Made by a program: the position numbers and the translations under genes. From the NCBI GenBank assembly GCA_002781365.1, contig PETN01000020.1, forward strand, positions 79,448 through 143,447: a DNA stretch of 64,000 nucleotides. Reading direction: 5' to 3'. The notes beneath the pieces were generated by a model. The model ran no database searches. It saw nothing but the letters and a program-made list of their open reading frames with translations, and was not told where the DNA came from. Position 1 is the first letter of the stretch. Every line of letters begins with the position of its first letter. Origin of the DNA: Sulfurimonas sp. CG01_land_8_20_14_3_00_36_23. Lineage in GTDB: Bacteria > Campylobacterota > Campylobacteria > Campylobacterales > Sulfurimonadaceae. Below are positions 9,069 through 18,856 of this stretch, one piece after another.

Positions 9069-9088
9069 AAAAGCAAATGTTATTCCAA
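9069..9088 (-). promoter_or_regulatory. Candidate sigma-54 (-24/-12) promoter for flgP
   Basis: On the minus strand the sequence reads TTGGAATAACATTTGCTTTT: GG and GC are separated by 10 bases, the sigma-54 spacing, with TTTGC matching the -12 half. It lies between the gyrA stop and flgP, and the operon it would drive leads into a sigma-54 activator gene. The -24 half is imperfect (GGAA rather than GGCA). Confidence 0.5.
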
Positions 9089-11563
9089 TTATACTTCTGA
9101 ATTTTCATTCTCTTCCATATCCTCTTCATCTTCCTCTTTTTTAGGACAACGAGAGATGCTTGAGACATCATCACCTTTTACTATATAGACGCCTGATGTA
9201 TTTCTACTTGATTTAGAGATAGTTTGCATATCTACTCGAATCATTTTTCCAGCATTTGTAAGTGCCATCATATCCATTGACTCATCTACCATGAGACAAC
9301 CAACAATGTTTTTCCCAGTTTTTGCAGTCATTTTCATAGCTATTACACCAGAACCACCACGATTCGTAAGGCGATATTCACCTGCATCTGTTCTTTTTCC
9401 AATACCTTTTTCTGCAACAATCAATATCTCTTGCTCATCATTTGCAATGATATTAGCATCGACTACTTCATCTTCATCATGTTTAAATTTGATACCGCGA
9501 ACACCACGCGTGCTACGACCTTGCTCACGTGTTTTTTCTATGTCAAACTTAATACATTGTGCAAGTTTTGTTACTATGAAAAGATATTTTATACTCTTAT
9601 CTGCTATTTTTGCTGTGATAAGTGCATCATCATCATCAAGAACGATAGCTCTAACTCCATTGCTTCTGATGTTTGAGAACTCACTTAAGTTTGTTCTTTT
9701 TACAACACCTTTTTGTGTGAAGAAAACAAGCCCTTTCTCTTCACTAAAGTCTGTTGTAGGAATGATGGATTGTATTTGTTCGTCTGCTACAAGATTGATG
9801 AGATTTACAACTGCCTTCCCTTTTGCAGTTCTACTTCCCTCTGGAATACGATAGACTTTTAACCAGTGAAGTTGCCCACGGTCTGTTACAAAAAGAAGCG
9901 TGTCATGTGTGTTACAAGTGAAGAAACTCTCTATAAAGTCATCATCATAAGTCGTAACAGCAGTTTTTCCTTTTCCACCTCTTTTTTGTTTTTCATAAGA
10001 TGCTAAAGGAACTCTTTTAATGTAACCACGATGTGTAATAGTGACAACCATAGGCTCATTTGGAATTAAATCTTCGATATCTATATCATCATAGTCATCT
10101 TCAATATCGGTTCTTCTCTTATCTGTGTAAGTTTCCATGATTTCATCAAACTCATCACCAATGATTCCATGTAGTATCTCTTCACTTTTAAGGATAGACT
10201 CTAGATATAAAATCAACTCGATAAGTTCACGAAGTTCATTCTCTATTTTTTCTCTTTCAAGTCCTGTCAATCTTCCAAGACGCATATCTACAATGCTTTG
10301 TGCTTGGATTTGTGAAAAGTCAAACTCTGAGACTAGATTTTCTCTTGCTTCGTCAATACTTGCACTTGCTTTAATCGTTTTGATGATTTTGTCAATAATA
10401 TCAAGCGCTTTTTTAAGACCTTCTAATATGTGCGCTCTTGCTTTTGCTTTTTCAAGGTCGAAGATAGTACGACGGATAATAATAGTTTTACGGTGATTTA
10501 TAAAATGTTTTAAGATAGTGATAATACCAAAGATTCTCGGTTCTTGGTTTAAAATAGAGAGCATGATGATACCAAAAGTGTTTTGCATCGCTGTCTGTTT
10601 GAAAAGATTATTTAAAACGATTTCACTAATGGCGTCACGCTTAAGCTCAATCACAACTCGCATTCCGTCACGGTCTGATTCGTCACGAATTTCTGATACA
10701 CCGTCAATGAGTTTATCTTTCACAAGGTTTGCAATGTTCTCTATAAGTCGCGCTTTGTTTACTTGGTATGGAAGTTCATCAATGATGATGATATCTCTGT
10801 TGCCTTTTTTCTCAATATGCGTTTTTGCACGAACTTTGATGCGACCACGTCCTGTCTCATACGCATCCATAATCCCTTTTTTACCAAAGATTGTTCCACC
10901 AGTTGGAAAGTCAGGTGCTTTAATATGCTCCATGATTTCTGCTAAAGTGATATCTGGGTTTGCAAGAAGTGCTTTAAGGCCGTTCATGATTTCAGTAGGG
11001 TTATGTGGAGGAATGTTTGTAGCCATACCAACAGCGATGCCTGAAGAACCATTGATAAGAAGATTAGGTACACGTGTAGGCATTACATCTGGCTCTTTTG
11101 TTGTGCCATCGTAGTTTTCTATCATGTTTACAGTGTTTTTATCTAAATCTTTTAAAAGCTCACCTGCATACTTTGTCATACGCGCTTCAGTATATCTCAT
11201 TGCCGCCGCAGAGTCACCATCGACTGAACCGAAGTTTCCTTGACCATCTACAAGTTGCATTCGCATAGAAAAATCTTGAGCCATACGAACAAGTGCGTCA
11301 TACACTGCTGTATCACCATGTGGATGGTACTGACCGATAACATCACCAACGATACGCGCTGATTTTTTAAACTTTGCACCGTGAGAAAGATTGAGTTTAT
11401 CCATAGCGTAAAGAATTCTTCTGTGAACTGGTTTAAGTCCATCTCTTACATCAGGTAAAGCTCGCCCAACGATTACACTCATAGAGTAATCAAGGTAACT
11501 GTTTTGAAGGGTTTCTTCAATATTTATGGTTTTTATATTACTATTGTTTAGCAAATCGCTCAT
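9089..11563 (-). CDS. gyrA: DNA gyrase subunit A
   Basis: GyrA is the breakage-reunion subunit of the type II topoisomerase that introduces negative supercoils. At 824 residues it is of family length. The catalytic tyrosine is Y124 ([10 protein letters not shown]), the quinolone-determining loop is [10 protein letters not shown] with T85 where E. coli has Ser83, and the C-terminal domain has the pinwheel repeats plus an acidic tail ([17 protein letters not shown]). It has its own transcript start in the 206-base gap upstream. No copy of the dispersed repeat falls inside it. Confidence 0.98.
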   Translation of the reverse strand: MSDLLNNSNIKTINIEETLQNSYLDYSMSVIVGRALPDVRDGLKPVHRRILYAMDKLNLSHGAKFKKSARIVGDVIGQYHPHGDTAVYDALVRMAQDFSMRMQLVDGQGNFGSVDGDSAAAMRYTEARMTKYAGELLKDLDKNTVNMIENYDGTTKEPDVMPTRVPNLLINGSSGIAVGMATNIPPHNPTEIMNGLKALLANPDITLAEIMEHIKAPDFPTGGTIFGKKGIMDAYETGRGRIKVRAKTHIEKKGNRDIIIIDELPYQVNKARLIENIANLVKDKLIDGVSEIRDESDRDGMRVVIELKRDAISEIVLNNLFKQTAMQNTFGIIMLSILNQEPRIFGIITILKHFINHRKTIIIRRTIFDLEKAKARAHILEGLKKALDIIDKIIKTIKASASIDEARENLVSEFDFSQIQAQSIVDMRLGRLTGLEREKIENELRELIELILYLESILKSEEILHGIIGDEFDEIMETYTDKRRTDIEDDYDDIDIEDLIPNEPMVVTITHRGYIKRVPLASYEKQKRGGKGKTAVTTYDDDFIESFFTCNTHDTLLFVTDRGQLHWLKVYRIPEGSRTAKGKAVVNLINLVADEQIQSIIPTTDFSEEKGLVFFTQKGVVKRTNLSEFSNIRSNGVRAIVLDDDDALITAKIADKSIKYLFIVTKLAQCIKFDIEKTREQGRSTRGVRGIKFKHDEDEVVDANIIANDEQEILIVAEKGIGKRTDAGEYRLTNRGGSGVIAMKMTAKTGKNIVGCLMVDESMDMMALTNAGKMIRVDMQTISKSSRNTSGVYIVKGDDVSSISRCPKKEEDEEDMEENENSEV

Positions 11564-11717
11564 TTAATACACCCTAATTATTTAAAATAAAATCCTTTTA
11601 TAATAGCGAAGTTAGACTTAAGATAGGTGTAATATGAGTGTAGGTTTGTAATAAATAAATGGAATGTGAAAAAGTGAGTCTTGAAAATTTGGTTTATGAA
11701 GTAGAGGAAGTTACAGG

Positions 11718-11747
11718 CTCACTCCAAAGTAAAAACTTTGAAGTGAG
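11718..11747. terminator. Hairpin downstream of the cytochrome-porin gene
   Basis: CTCACT (11718-11723) with AGTGAG (11742-11747), and AAAGT (11726-11730) with ACTTT (11735-11739), form an interrupted stem around AAAA. It lies 23 bases beyond the stop of the minus-strand cytochrome-porin. No T tract follows, so termination is only suggested. Confidence 0.35.
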
Positions 11748-11769
11748 ATAGAATGAATAGATAGAGTTC

Positions 11770-13020
11770 TTAGAACGCGATTTCTGCCATTAAAAGAAGA
11801 TCAGTTGGATCTTTCGAACCAGCAGCAGGAGTTCCCATAGTAGTCATAGAATACTCAGCAACTAAGTCAACATTTTGGTATAAAGAGTAGTTTGTACCAA
11901 TTGATATAGTAGTGTAATCCTCAGCATCATCTAATTTGTCGTTATAGCTTAAGTATGCAACTTTAACACCTAAGTGCTCAAGTACATTTAACTGTGCATC
12001 AACGTGAAAACCACCGTTATCATTTTTGCTTTTAGCACTTCCAGGTGTTGTTAGGGCATTAGTAGTAGTACTATCGGGTGTGTAAACATTAGCAGTAGCT
12101 GGTGTAGTATATGTGTTTTCAAGTACATAACCTGCAGTAGCCATAAAAGACATACCAGCTACATCACCCTCAATTTGTAAGTCAACACCACTTGCTGTAC
12201 GATCTGATTCAGCTACAGAACCTGAGTCTGCCGCTTCAGTAGTGTCTCCACTAAGTGAAAAACCACCAAGAGTTACATTCCAACCAGAAATGCTAGCTGT
12301 ATAAGCAGCTCTTAATGCTGTGTTGAAACCTTTTGACATATCTGCAGATGCAGCAAATGCTGGTAAAAATTGAGCAGCAGAAACAAATAAACCATTTCCA
12401 TAGTAGAAAGCAGTAATACCAGTAGTTGCACCAGCACCTATACCAGCTTTTTGGAAGATGTTTGTTTTACCACGGTTTTCAAACTGTCTTACTGGTCTGT
12501 AAAGACCTGTTGTAAACATCTCAGTTGCAGCAAATGCACCTAGAGCGTCAGTATTGAAAACACCACCACCTAAACGACCAAAGCTTAACTCTTTAGAGAA
12601 TAACATTTTACCACTTAGTGCTAAACCATCTCCTCCACCCATTTCAAAAGAGGCACCCATGTTTTCACCGATTTTACCACCAAACAATACCGCACTTTCG
12701 TCATATATTTGAACGTCTTGCGTAGTAGCACCTGCAGTATCTGTACTGTTCACAATGCGAGACTTAGTTACAAAAGCAATGTTAAATGTAGCAGGAACGC
12801 TTAAGTGATTGCCAGTTACTTCTGGAACGCCACCAGTCATTGTAAAACCTGACATTTTAAAATCTCTACCAAATGAGTTTAGTTTTGGTATGTTTTGGTA
12901 GTGACATGACATACACTCTGCATTCATTTGTCTAGCGAAAGCTGGAGTAGCTTCTGCCGCCGTTGTTAATATACCAAGAGCCGCTACAGTAGCGATAATC
13001 TTTTTGTTGATAATCTTCAT
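11770..13020 (-). CDS. Fused monoheme c-type cytochrome and outer-membrane porin, Cyc2-like
   Basis: The 416-residue protein has a signal peptide (cleavage about AEA-TPAF), one c-type haem site C36-M-S-C39-H40, then PKLNSFGRDFKMSGFTM. The rest is glycine-, serine- and aromatic-rich alternating sequence typical of a beta barrel, closing in a terminal phenylalanine (LLLMAEIAF), the usual outer-membrane barrel signal. The pattern AFARQ-CxxCH-P-LN-FGR-FK-SG(F/Y) followed by a barrel is that of Cyc2, the fused cytochrome-porin that takes electrons from extracellular iron(II) in iron oxidisers. Iron oxidation is not shown here; another soluble or solid donor is possible. The gene stands alone. Confidence 0.65.
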   Translation of the reverse strand: MKIINKKIIATVAALGILTTAAEATPAFARQMNAECMSCHYQNIPKLNSFGRDFKMSGFTMTGGVPEVTGNHLSVPATFNIAFVTKSRIVNSTDTAGATTQDVQIYDESAVLFGGKIGENMGASFEMGGGDGLALSGKMLFSKELSFGRLGGGVFNTDALGAFAATEMFTTGLYRPVRQFENRGKTNIFQKAGIGAGATTGITAFYYGNGLFVSAAQFLPAFAASADMSKGFNTALRAAYTASISGWNVTLGGFSLSGDTTEAADSGSVAESDRTASGVDLQIEGDVAGMSFMATAGYVLENTYTTPATANVYTPDSTTTNALTTPGSAKSKNDNGGFHVDAQLNVLEHLGVKVAYLSYNDKLDDAEDYTTISIGTNYSLYQNVDLVAEYSMTTMGTPAAGSKDPTDLLLMAEIAF

Positions 13021-13743
<723 letters not shown>

Positions 13744-13769
13744 ACTAGTCTCTACTTCGCCAATTGAAG

Positions 13770-13808
13770 TTTTAGCATGTGCTGCCAATAATTTTCCACA
13801 TGCTAAAA
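13770..13808 (+). terminator. Hairpin after glnB containing one full repeat copy
   Basis: TTTTAGCATGTG (13770-13781) and CACATGCTAAAA (13797-13808) form a 12-bp stem with a 15-base loop, 27 bases after glnB. The right arm extends into a full repeat copy (TTCCACATGCTAA, 13794-13806); the left arm matches only the first part of the repeat. The T tract is weak, so the terminator role is likely but not certain. Confidence 0.5.
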
Positions 13809-13906
13809 AATTTATGGACAGAAAATGAAGATTGTTGTGGATTTATAAACTGTGGTTTAAAGATATTGATTTTAAGTTGATTTTTTAAGAGCTTTAAAAG
13901 AAAAGT

Positions 13907-13981
13907 TGGTGACCCCGAGGAGAATTGAACTCCTGTAACATGGATGAAAACCATGGATCCTGACCGCTAGACGACGGGGCC
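13907..13981 (-). tRNA. tRNA-Glu (anticodon TTC)
   Basis: On the minus strand it begins GGCCCCGTCGTCTAGCGG, typical of tRNA-Glu. The anticodon loop carries TTC, a GTTCAATTC T arm follows, and the 3' acceptor strand CGGGGTC pairs with the 5' end with one G-T pair. Discriminator A and CCA are encoded. It follows tRNA-Lys by 14 bases on the same transcript. Confidence 0.95.
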
Positions 13982-13995
13982 AACAATTTTATAAA

Positions 13996-14071
13996 TGGTG
14001 TCCTGTGATGGATTCGAACCATCGGCCACATCATTAAAAGTGACGTGCTCTACCAGCTGAGCTAACAAGAC
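13996..14071 (-). tRNA. tRNA-Lys (anticodon TTT)
   Basis: On the minus strand it reads GTCTTGTTAGCTCAGCTGG, has anticodon loop ACTTTTAA with TTT, a GGTTCGAATCC T arm and acceptor strand ACAGGAC followed by ACCA. The acceptor stem pairs throughout with one T-G pair. It is the first gene of the Lys-Glu transcript. Confidence 0.95.
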
Positions 14072-14102
14072 AAAAAACAAACATTTCTGTTTGTGGACGG
14101 GA

Positions 14103-14131
14103 ATTATAGGCAAATAGATTTCTTATGTCAA
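14103..14131 (-). promoter_or_regulatory. Consensus sigma-70 promoter of the tRNA-Lys/tRNA-Glu transcript
   Basis: On the minus strand TTGACA (14131-14126) and TATAAT (14108-14103) both match consensus exactly, with a 17-base spacer. The sequence after the -10 box, CCCGTCCACAAACA, recurs with one change at the far end of the window (after 63941), suggesting a shared stable-RNA promoter design. Confidence 0.85.
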
Positions 14132-14208
14132 GATAAAAAAGCATAAATTTATGTTTTTTTTACAATTTTACAGAATTACTCAAAAATGACTCTCTTTTAG
14201 TTAAAATA

Positions 14209-15138
14209 GTGCTCATGAATTACTACACTTTTGAATATCCTTTATTGATAGTATTGTTACTTCCTTTGCTTTACTGCCTCTATAAATGCAAAGAACACCT
14301 CAAGCCAAAGTTTTTTGTGCACTTGCATCTCTTCTCTACAAAAAGAGGTTTTTTGAAACTTGAGTGGATTATAAAAGTTATCATCTTTATACTTTTGTCT
14401 ATTGCATTGACATCTCCTATCACTGTAGATAAATCAGATCCTCTCAACAGACATGGAAAAGATATTGTTTTGGCTATAGATGCTAGCGGTTCCATGAATG
14501 CCTCAGGCTTTGATGAAGAGAATCTTTTAAGTAATGGAAGCAGAGTGAGCCGTTTTGAGCTTGCTAAGATGATAGCAACTGATTTTATAGAGGGGAGAGT
14601 GAGCGATAATGTTGGCGTAGTTCTCTATGGAGATTTTGCTTTTATCGCTTCTCCTATCACCTATGAGAAGAACATCATAGTTGAGATGCTTCGTTATCTC
14701 TCTCAGGGAATGGCTGGGCAAAATACTGCTATAGGCGAAGCAATTGCCATGAGTGTGAGAGCGTTTAAACACTCGCATGCCAAAACAAAAATCATCATTC
14801 TCTTAACAGATGGTGCACATAATAGTGGTCAAATCTCTCCAAAAGATGCGCTCAAACTAGCACAGGAGCAAAAGATAAAAATCTATACAATCGCTATGGG
14901 TCCAAAAGGGGAAGCAGATGCGCACTTACTTGAAAAAATCGCACAAGAGAGTGAGGGGAAGTTTTTTAGTGCAACTTCTGCCAAAGAGTTACAAGAGGTT
15001 TACGATGAGATTGATAAACTAGAGTCTTCAAAAATCAAAAGCAAAGAGTATCTTCAAAAGGATTTTCACTATCAACTCTTACTTCTTTTGGCATGTGGAT
15101 TTCTTCTCTTTTTACTCTACAGGGAGATAAGGCGATGA
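14209..15138 (+). CDS. BatA-like von Willebrand A membrane protein, copy 1
   Basis: The better start is ATG 14215 (307 residues); GTG 14209 is two codons earlier. Two membrane segments at about 8-25 and 52-68 precede a vWA domain with the metal-site motif DASGSM (89-94), conserved SPIT and LLTDG blocks, and a last membrane helix at about 285-303. BatA proteins are part of aerotolerance-type operons that work with a MoxR ATPase, probably as an envelope chaperone or metal-insertion system; the exact role is unknown. It overlaps the next gene by ATGA. A repeat copy (15088-15100) encodes the Leu-Ala-Cys-Gly of the last helix. Confidence 0.85.
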   Translation: MLMNYYTFEYPLLIVLLLPLLYCLYKCKEHLKPKFFVHLHLFSTKRGFLKLEWIIKVIIFILLSIALTSPITVDKSDPLNRHGKDIVLAIDASGSMNASGFDEENLLSNGSRVSRFELAKMIATDFIEGRVSDNVGVVLYGDFAFIASPITYEKNIIVEMLRYLSQGMAGQNTAIGEAIAMSVRAFKHSHAKTKIIILLTDGAHNSGQISPKDALKLAQEQKIKIYTIAMGPKGEADAHLLEKIAQESEGKFFSATSAKELQEVYDEIDKLESSKIKSKEYLQKDFHYQLLLLLACGFLLFLLYREIRR

Positions 15139-16649
15139 GTTTTGTATCTCCTGAGTATTTTTGGCTTTTACTCTTTTTGGTTGCTGGATTGATAAAAAAA
15201 GATTTTAGAAGTTTAAATCTTACTTCGTATGGATACCTCTTGACCTTTGTGTTTATCGTACTTGCTCTGAGCAGACCTGTCATAGAGCAAGAGCCTCTTA
15301 AAAGTGAAGAGCTTTTAAGTGATGTCATTTTTGGAGTCGATTTGTCTTACTCTATGCAAGCAGAAGATATAAAGCCTTCACGCCTTGGAAAAGCCAAAGA
15401 TATTTTAAGTGAATTGGTGCAGGTAAAGCAAAAGAGTAGATTTGGAGTTCTTGGATTTACTACAAATGCAATCATCCTTTCCCCTTTAACAGAGGACTCA
15501 GAGCTACTTTTACATCTTTTTAATGCTTTGGATGAGAAGCTGATTGTTACAAAAGGGAGTGATTTGTTCTCTGCTCTAAAATTAGCAAGGAAGATGAGCC
15601 ACTCTAAAAAGGTAAGCCTTGTTCTTTTAAGTGATGGAGGAGATAAGCTCAGTTACGAAGAGGAGGCAAAGTTTGCACAAGAGAGTGGGCTGATTGTCAA
15701 TATCTTGATGCTTGGGACAGAGTATGGGGCAACTTTGAGCACTCTCAATGGGGAACTTTTAAAAGATGAAGAGGGTGCTATTGTTGTAAGCCGAGCAAAC
15801 AGTGCCGCCTCTCAAATCTCAAAGCAATCAGGCGGCGTTTTTACGCAAGATGTTGCTACATTGCTTGATGCTTTAGAGCGTCAAAGTAAGCGAGATTATG
15901 AGACAGAGACGACGAGAGTGAGAAATTTGGAACTCTTTTACTATTTTGTTTTTGTAGCCATCCTTCTCTTTTTAGTAAGTGTGACAACTTTGAAAAAATT
16001 TGTTATACCACTTTTAGCGCTTTTTGGCTTCAATGCTAATGCCGCAGTTTTAGATTACTATTATGAAAAAAGTGCAAAAGAGGCGTATGTAAAAGAGCAT
16101 TATAAAGAGGCAATAGAAGGATATGGGAAAATCGATAAGAACCGAGCCTACTTTAATTTGGCATGTGGATATTATAAAAATGGTGCGTATGAGAAGGCGC
16201 TTGCTCAATTTGAGAGAGTCAAATCAAGTGATGCAAAGTTCAAATCGGAAGTTTTTTATAATTGTGCAAACTGCTTTGTCAGGTTAAAAGAGTTTAAAAA
16301 AGCAAAAGAGGCATATCTTAAATCATTGACTCTGTACTATACAAAAGAGGCAGATGAAAACTTGGAATACATTAAAGATGTGGACGAACAAAAAAGTATG
16401 AATCAAGAGAACTCAAAGAGTCAAAAAAAAGCATCAAACGCCAAAGCAGAGCCTTCAGGTGTAAAAAAGAGAGAGGGTGGGAGTTCAAACATGCAAGTGA
16501 GTGCAAAGAGTAGTAGTGGAGCAGGGGAGATGGGAAAAAAAACTAAGAGCGAGCAGATGTTTAACCTCAATGGCTCAAAAGCAAAACTGAGTTCAAAACA
16601 GTATGAACTTATTAATAAAAGGGGAGTAGATGAAAAAAAACCTTGGTAG
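15135..16649 (+). CDS. BatB/BatC-like vWA protein with TPR repeats, copy 1
   Basis: I choose ATG 15135, which overlaps the previous stop as ATGA and follows AGGGAG, over the upstream ATG at 15093, which is only the ATG of a dispersed repeat. The 504-residue protein has N-terminal membrane segments, a vWA domain with DLSYSM, a membrane helix near 275-300 and two or three TPR units (about 310-420; YFNLACGYYKNGAYEKALAQF). A serine/lysine-rich tail ends in Lys-Pro-Trp. It merges BatB (vWA) and BatC (TPR) in one chain. Its last 20 bases are shared with the next gene. Confidence 0.82.
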   Translation: MSFVSPEYFWLLLFLVAGLIKKDFRSLNLTSYGYLLTFVFIVLALSRPVIEQEPLKSEELLSDVIFGVDLSYSMQAEDIKPSRLGKAKDILSELVQVKQKSRFGVLGFTTNAIILSPLTEDSELLLHLFNALDEKLIVTKGSDLFSALKLARKMSHSKKVSLVLLSDGGDKLSYEEEAKFAQESGLIVNILMLGTEYGATLSTLNGELLKDEEGAIVVSRANSAASQISKQSGGVFTQDVATLLDALERQSKRDYETETTRVRNLELFYYFVFVAILLFLVSVTTLKKFVIPLLALFGFNANAAVLDYYYEKSAKEAYVKEHYKEAIEGYGKIDKNRAYFNLACGYYKNGAYEKALAQFERVKSSDAKFKSEVFYNCANCFVRLKEFKKAKEAYLKSLTLYYTKEADENLEYIKDVDEQKSMNQENSKSQKKASNAKAEPSGVKKREGGSSNMQVSAKSSSGAGEMGKKTKSEQMFNLNGSKAKLSSKQYELINKRGVDEKKPW

Positions 16650-17730
16650 ATTTCTTTTTCTTCTTGTCGTTGTTTGGCATGTGGAAATCTCAGCCTCAAC
16701 CTACAAATGGAGTGCTACGGCGAACAAAACATCAGCAAAAGTGAATGAAGCAATCTACTTAAAGTATGTTTGCGAATTTAGTGACCCAAGTGAACTCTAC
16801 ACAATAGAGTTCAATCCTAAGCGAGAGAGTGATGACTATAGCTTGAGACTTTTAAAAGAGAGTGAGCAGATAGTGGGGAACAAAAGGGTCAATAGCTATG
16901 AATTTGTTGCCTTTGCAAAGAGAAGCACGTCCCTTCATTTTGACTTTAATGTAACGATGAAAGAGACAACACAAGAGTCGATTGACTCAACTATTTTAGG
17001 CAGAGACAATGCACAAGAGGCGCAGTTTACAAGCACAACACAACAACTAAAAACTCTGGTTGTTGATGTTAGCAAAGTGGAGTCAGAGTTAGTTGGAACC
17101 TTTACTATGGAGATTCAAAAAGAGAAGCCAACTGTAAATGCGTATGAACCTTTCCACATGCAGATAACTATAAACGGTGTTGGAAATTTTCAAGCTTTAA
17201 AGCCATTTGATTTTCAGATAGAGGGCGTAAAAGTTTTTTCTCAGAAAGTGATAGAAAACCTTGAACTAAGCAAAGATGGTTATAGCGGGAGTTGGAGTCA
17301 AAAGTTTGCTTTTGTAAGCGAGAAAGAGTTTACAATTCCTAAAGTAACAATACCCTATTTTAACATTGAGCAAAATATTCTTAAAGAGTTAGAGGCGAAT
17401 GCAATAAATGTAAGCGTAAAAAAGGCTTTTACAAAAGAGGAGCTTTTAGACAAAGAAGAAGAGACTCAAGAGGATTTTTCAACATATATCTACTTTGCAC
17501 TCACTTTTTTAGCAGGTGTTCTTGTTGGAAAAATGAAACTAAGAAAAAGAGCAGTTCCACATGCCAAAGATCTACTCTTTCAACAGAAGGTTCAAAATGC
17601 AAAATCAGTAGATGAACTTCTTATACTTTTGGCACTTGAGGATTCTAAAGCGTATAGTGCACTTATATCGCAGGTGGAGAAAAAAGAACTCTCGCTTAGG
17701 GAGATTAAAAGCAAGATTTTAAAAATATAA
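16630..17730 (+). CDS. BatD-like membrane-anchored protein, copy 1
   Basis: The 366-residue protein has a signal peptide (MKKNLGRFLFLLVVVWHVEISAS), a periplasmic beta-rich part resembling the BatD/oxygen-tolerance family, and a single membrane helix near 285-303 before a cytoplasmic tail. It overlaps the upstream vWA-TPR gene by 20 bases. Three repeat copies lie inside it (16674, 17152, 17555), one of them within the signal peptide, read there as Trp-His-Val-Glu. This set has no MoxR gene of its own; the nearest is at 19971. Confidence 0.72.
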   Translation: MKKNLGRFLFLLVVVWHVEISASTYKWSATANKTSAKVNEAIYLKYVCEFSDPSELYTIEFNPKRESDDYSLRLLKESEQIVGNKRVNSYEFVAFAKRSTSLHFDFNVTMKETTQESIDSTILGRDNAQEAQFTSTTQQLKTLVVDVSKVESELVGTFTMEIQKEKPTVNAYEPFHMQITINGVGNFQALKPFDFQIEGVKVFSQKVIENLELSKDGYSGSWSQKFAFVSEKEFTIPKVTIPYFNIEQNILKELEANAINVSVKKAFTKEELLDKEEETQEDFSTYIYFALTFLAGVLVGKMKLRKRAVPHAKDLLFQQKVQNAKSVDELLILLALEDSKAYSALISQVEKKELSLREIKSKILKI

Positions 17731-17800
17731 ATATTTAATTTATATGAATTTAACTAAGATTTAACTAAACTGCTTTCGAGTTTAATTTAAGGACAATATA

Positions 17801-18856
17801 ATGAGGGTTTCTCTAAAAGCGTTATTAGCTATATCTGCTCTAGCAGTACTAATGTCAGGTTGTGCACAAAAAGTGCAAATAAAAGCGTTGAATCCAGCTG
17901 AAGTCGGTGCAATGGCAACAAAGAAAAAGGTGGCTGTTAGTAATTTCAGACATGATAATGTAGGCCTTGCAGGCAAGATTGAAACAATGATGGCTAAACA
18001 TCAACTTGATAAGCAAAAATATTTCACAGTTCTTAGTAGACGAGATGTGAATAAAGTGATTGCAGAGCAAAAACTTCAATCCTCTGAGCTTATGGATGAA
18101 AAAACATCTACAAGAATCGGAAAACTCATCGGTGCACAGGCTATGATTAATGGTGAGATTGCCTCTGCGAATGCTGAGGCGGGTTCATATAGAGAAGAGA
18201 GAAAAGAGTGTTTAAGTTACTATAAAGAGGGTGGCTGTGCGCGATGGAACTTTTACAATGTAACATGTAACACAACGCAAGCATCTGTTTCTGCAAACAT
18301 CAATATTGTGAATATTGAAACAGGTTCACTTATCTATGGAGACAGTATCTCTAAAAACTATAGTGCAGACTCATGTAAAGAAGGCACTGCACTCTTTGGT
18401 ATATTACAGACTGCTCCAAAACAAATTCTCTCAAAAGGACAAGCTTTAAATAAATTGGCTTCAGATATTGCGGATGAATTTGTTTATAAATTGACTCCTC
18501 ACTATGTTTATTTCCAAGTAGCACTCTTAGACTCTATTGAACTTGATAGTGTAACTGATGCACAAAAACAAGCTTTTGCAAACGCGTTGGAATTCATAAA
18601 AGCAGGAAGAATTGATAAGGCAGATTTACTTTTATCAGGACTTATGAATGAACTCGATGGAAGAAGTTATGTAGTTGCCTTTGTAAATGGTGTTGTAAAA
18701 GAGGCTCAAGGGCACTTTGATGATGCGAAAAAACTCTATCAATTGGCAGACTCTATTACAGTAAAACCAGTGGATGAGATAAACTTAGCGATGATGCGAA
18801 TTGATGGAATGATTGCTAAGAGAGATGAAGCGCAAAGACAAATCAATGCTAAATAG
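17801..18856 (+). CDS. CsgG/LpoB-like outer-membrane lipoprotein
   Basis: A lipobox LMSGC puts the lipidated cysteine at residue 21. The next about 190 residues have the fold signs of the CsgG family (KKVAVSNF, then VLSRRDVNKVIAEQ and GKLIGAQAMINGEI). The C-terminal part (about 255-340) looks like helical repeats. Members form curli secretion pores or act as periplasmic activators; here the job is unknown. It overlaps by 11 bases the following LPP20-type lipoprotein, and the two sit between the two Bat gene sets. No curli fibre genes are nearby, so curli secretion is unlikely. Confidence 0.72.
   Translation: MRVSLKALLAISALAVLMSGCAQKVQIKALNPAEVGAMATKKKVAVSNFRHDNVGLAGKIETMMAKHQLDKQKYFTVLSRRDVNKVIAEQKLQSSELMDEKTSTRIGKLIGAQAMINGEIASANAEAGSYREERKECLSYYKEGGCARWNFYNVTCNTTQASVSANINIVNIETGSLIYGDSISKNYSADSCKEGTALFGILQTAPKQILSKGQALNKLASDIADEFVYKLTPHYVYFQVALLDSIELDSVTDAQKQAFANALEFIKAGRIDKADLLLSGLMNELDGRSYVVAFVNGVVKEAQGHFDDAKKLYQLADSITVKPVDEINLAMMRIDGMIAKRDEAQRQINAK

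Noticed and set aside
11659..11751. 30-codon open frame between gyrA and the cytochrome-porin
   Set aside because: It has no ribosome binding site, no recognisable match and runs through the hairpin at 11718-11747. Chance or an old remnant is as likely.
15093..15137. Upstream start for the BatB/C copy 1 gene
   Set aside because: The ATG at 15093 is the ATG inside a dispersed repeat copy. ATG 15135 has the ATGA overlap and a ribosome site, and begins the expected membrane segment.
17801..18856. CsgG-like gene as part of a curli secretion system
   Set aside because: No csgA, csgB, csgE or csgF-like gene lies nearby; the partner is an LPP20-type lipoprotein instead.
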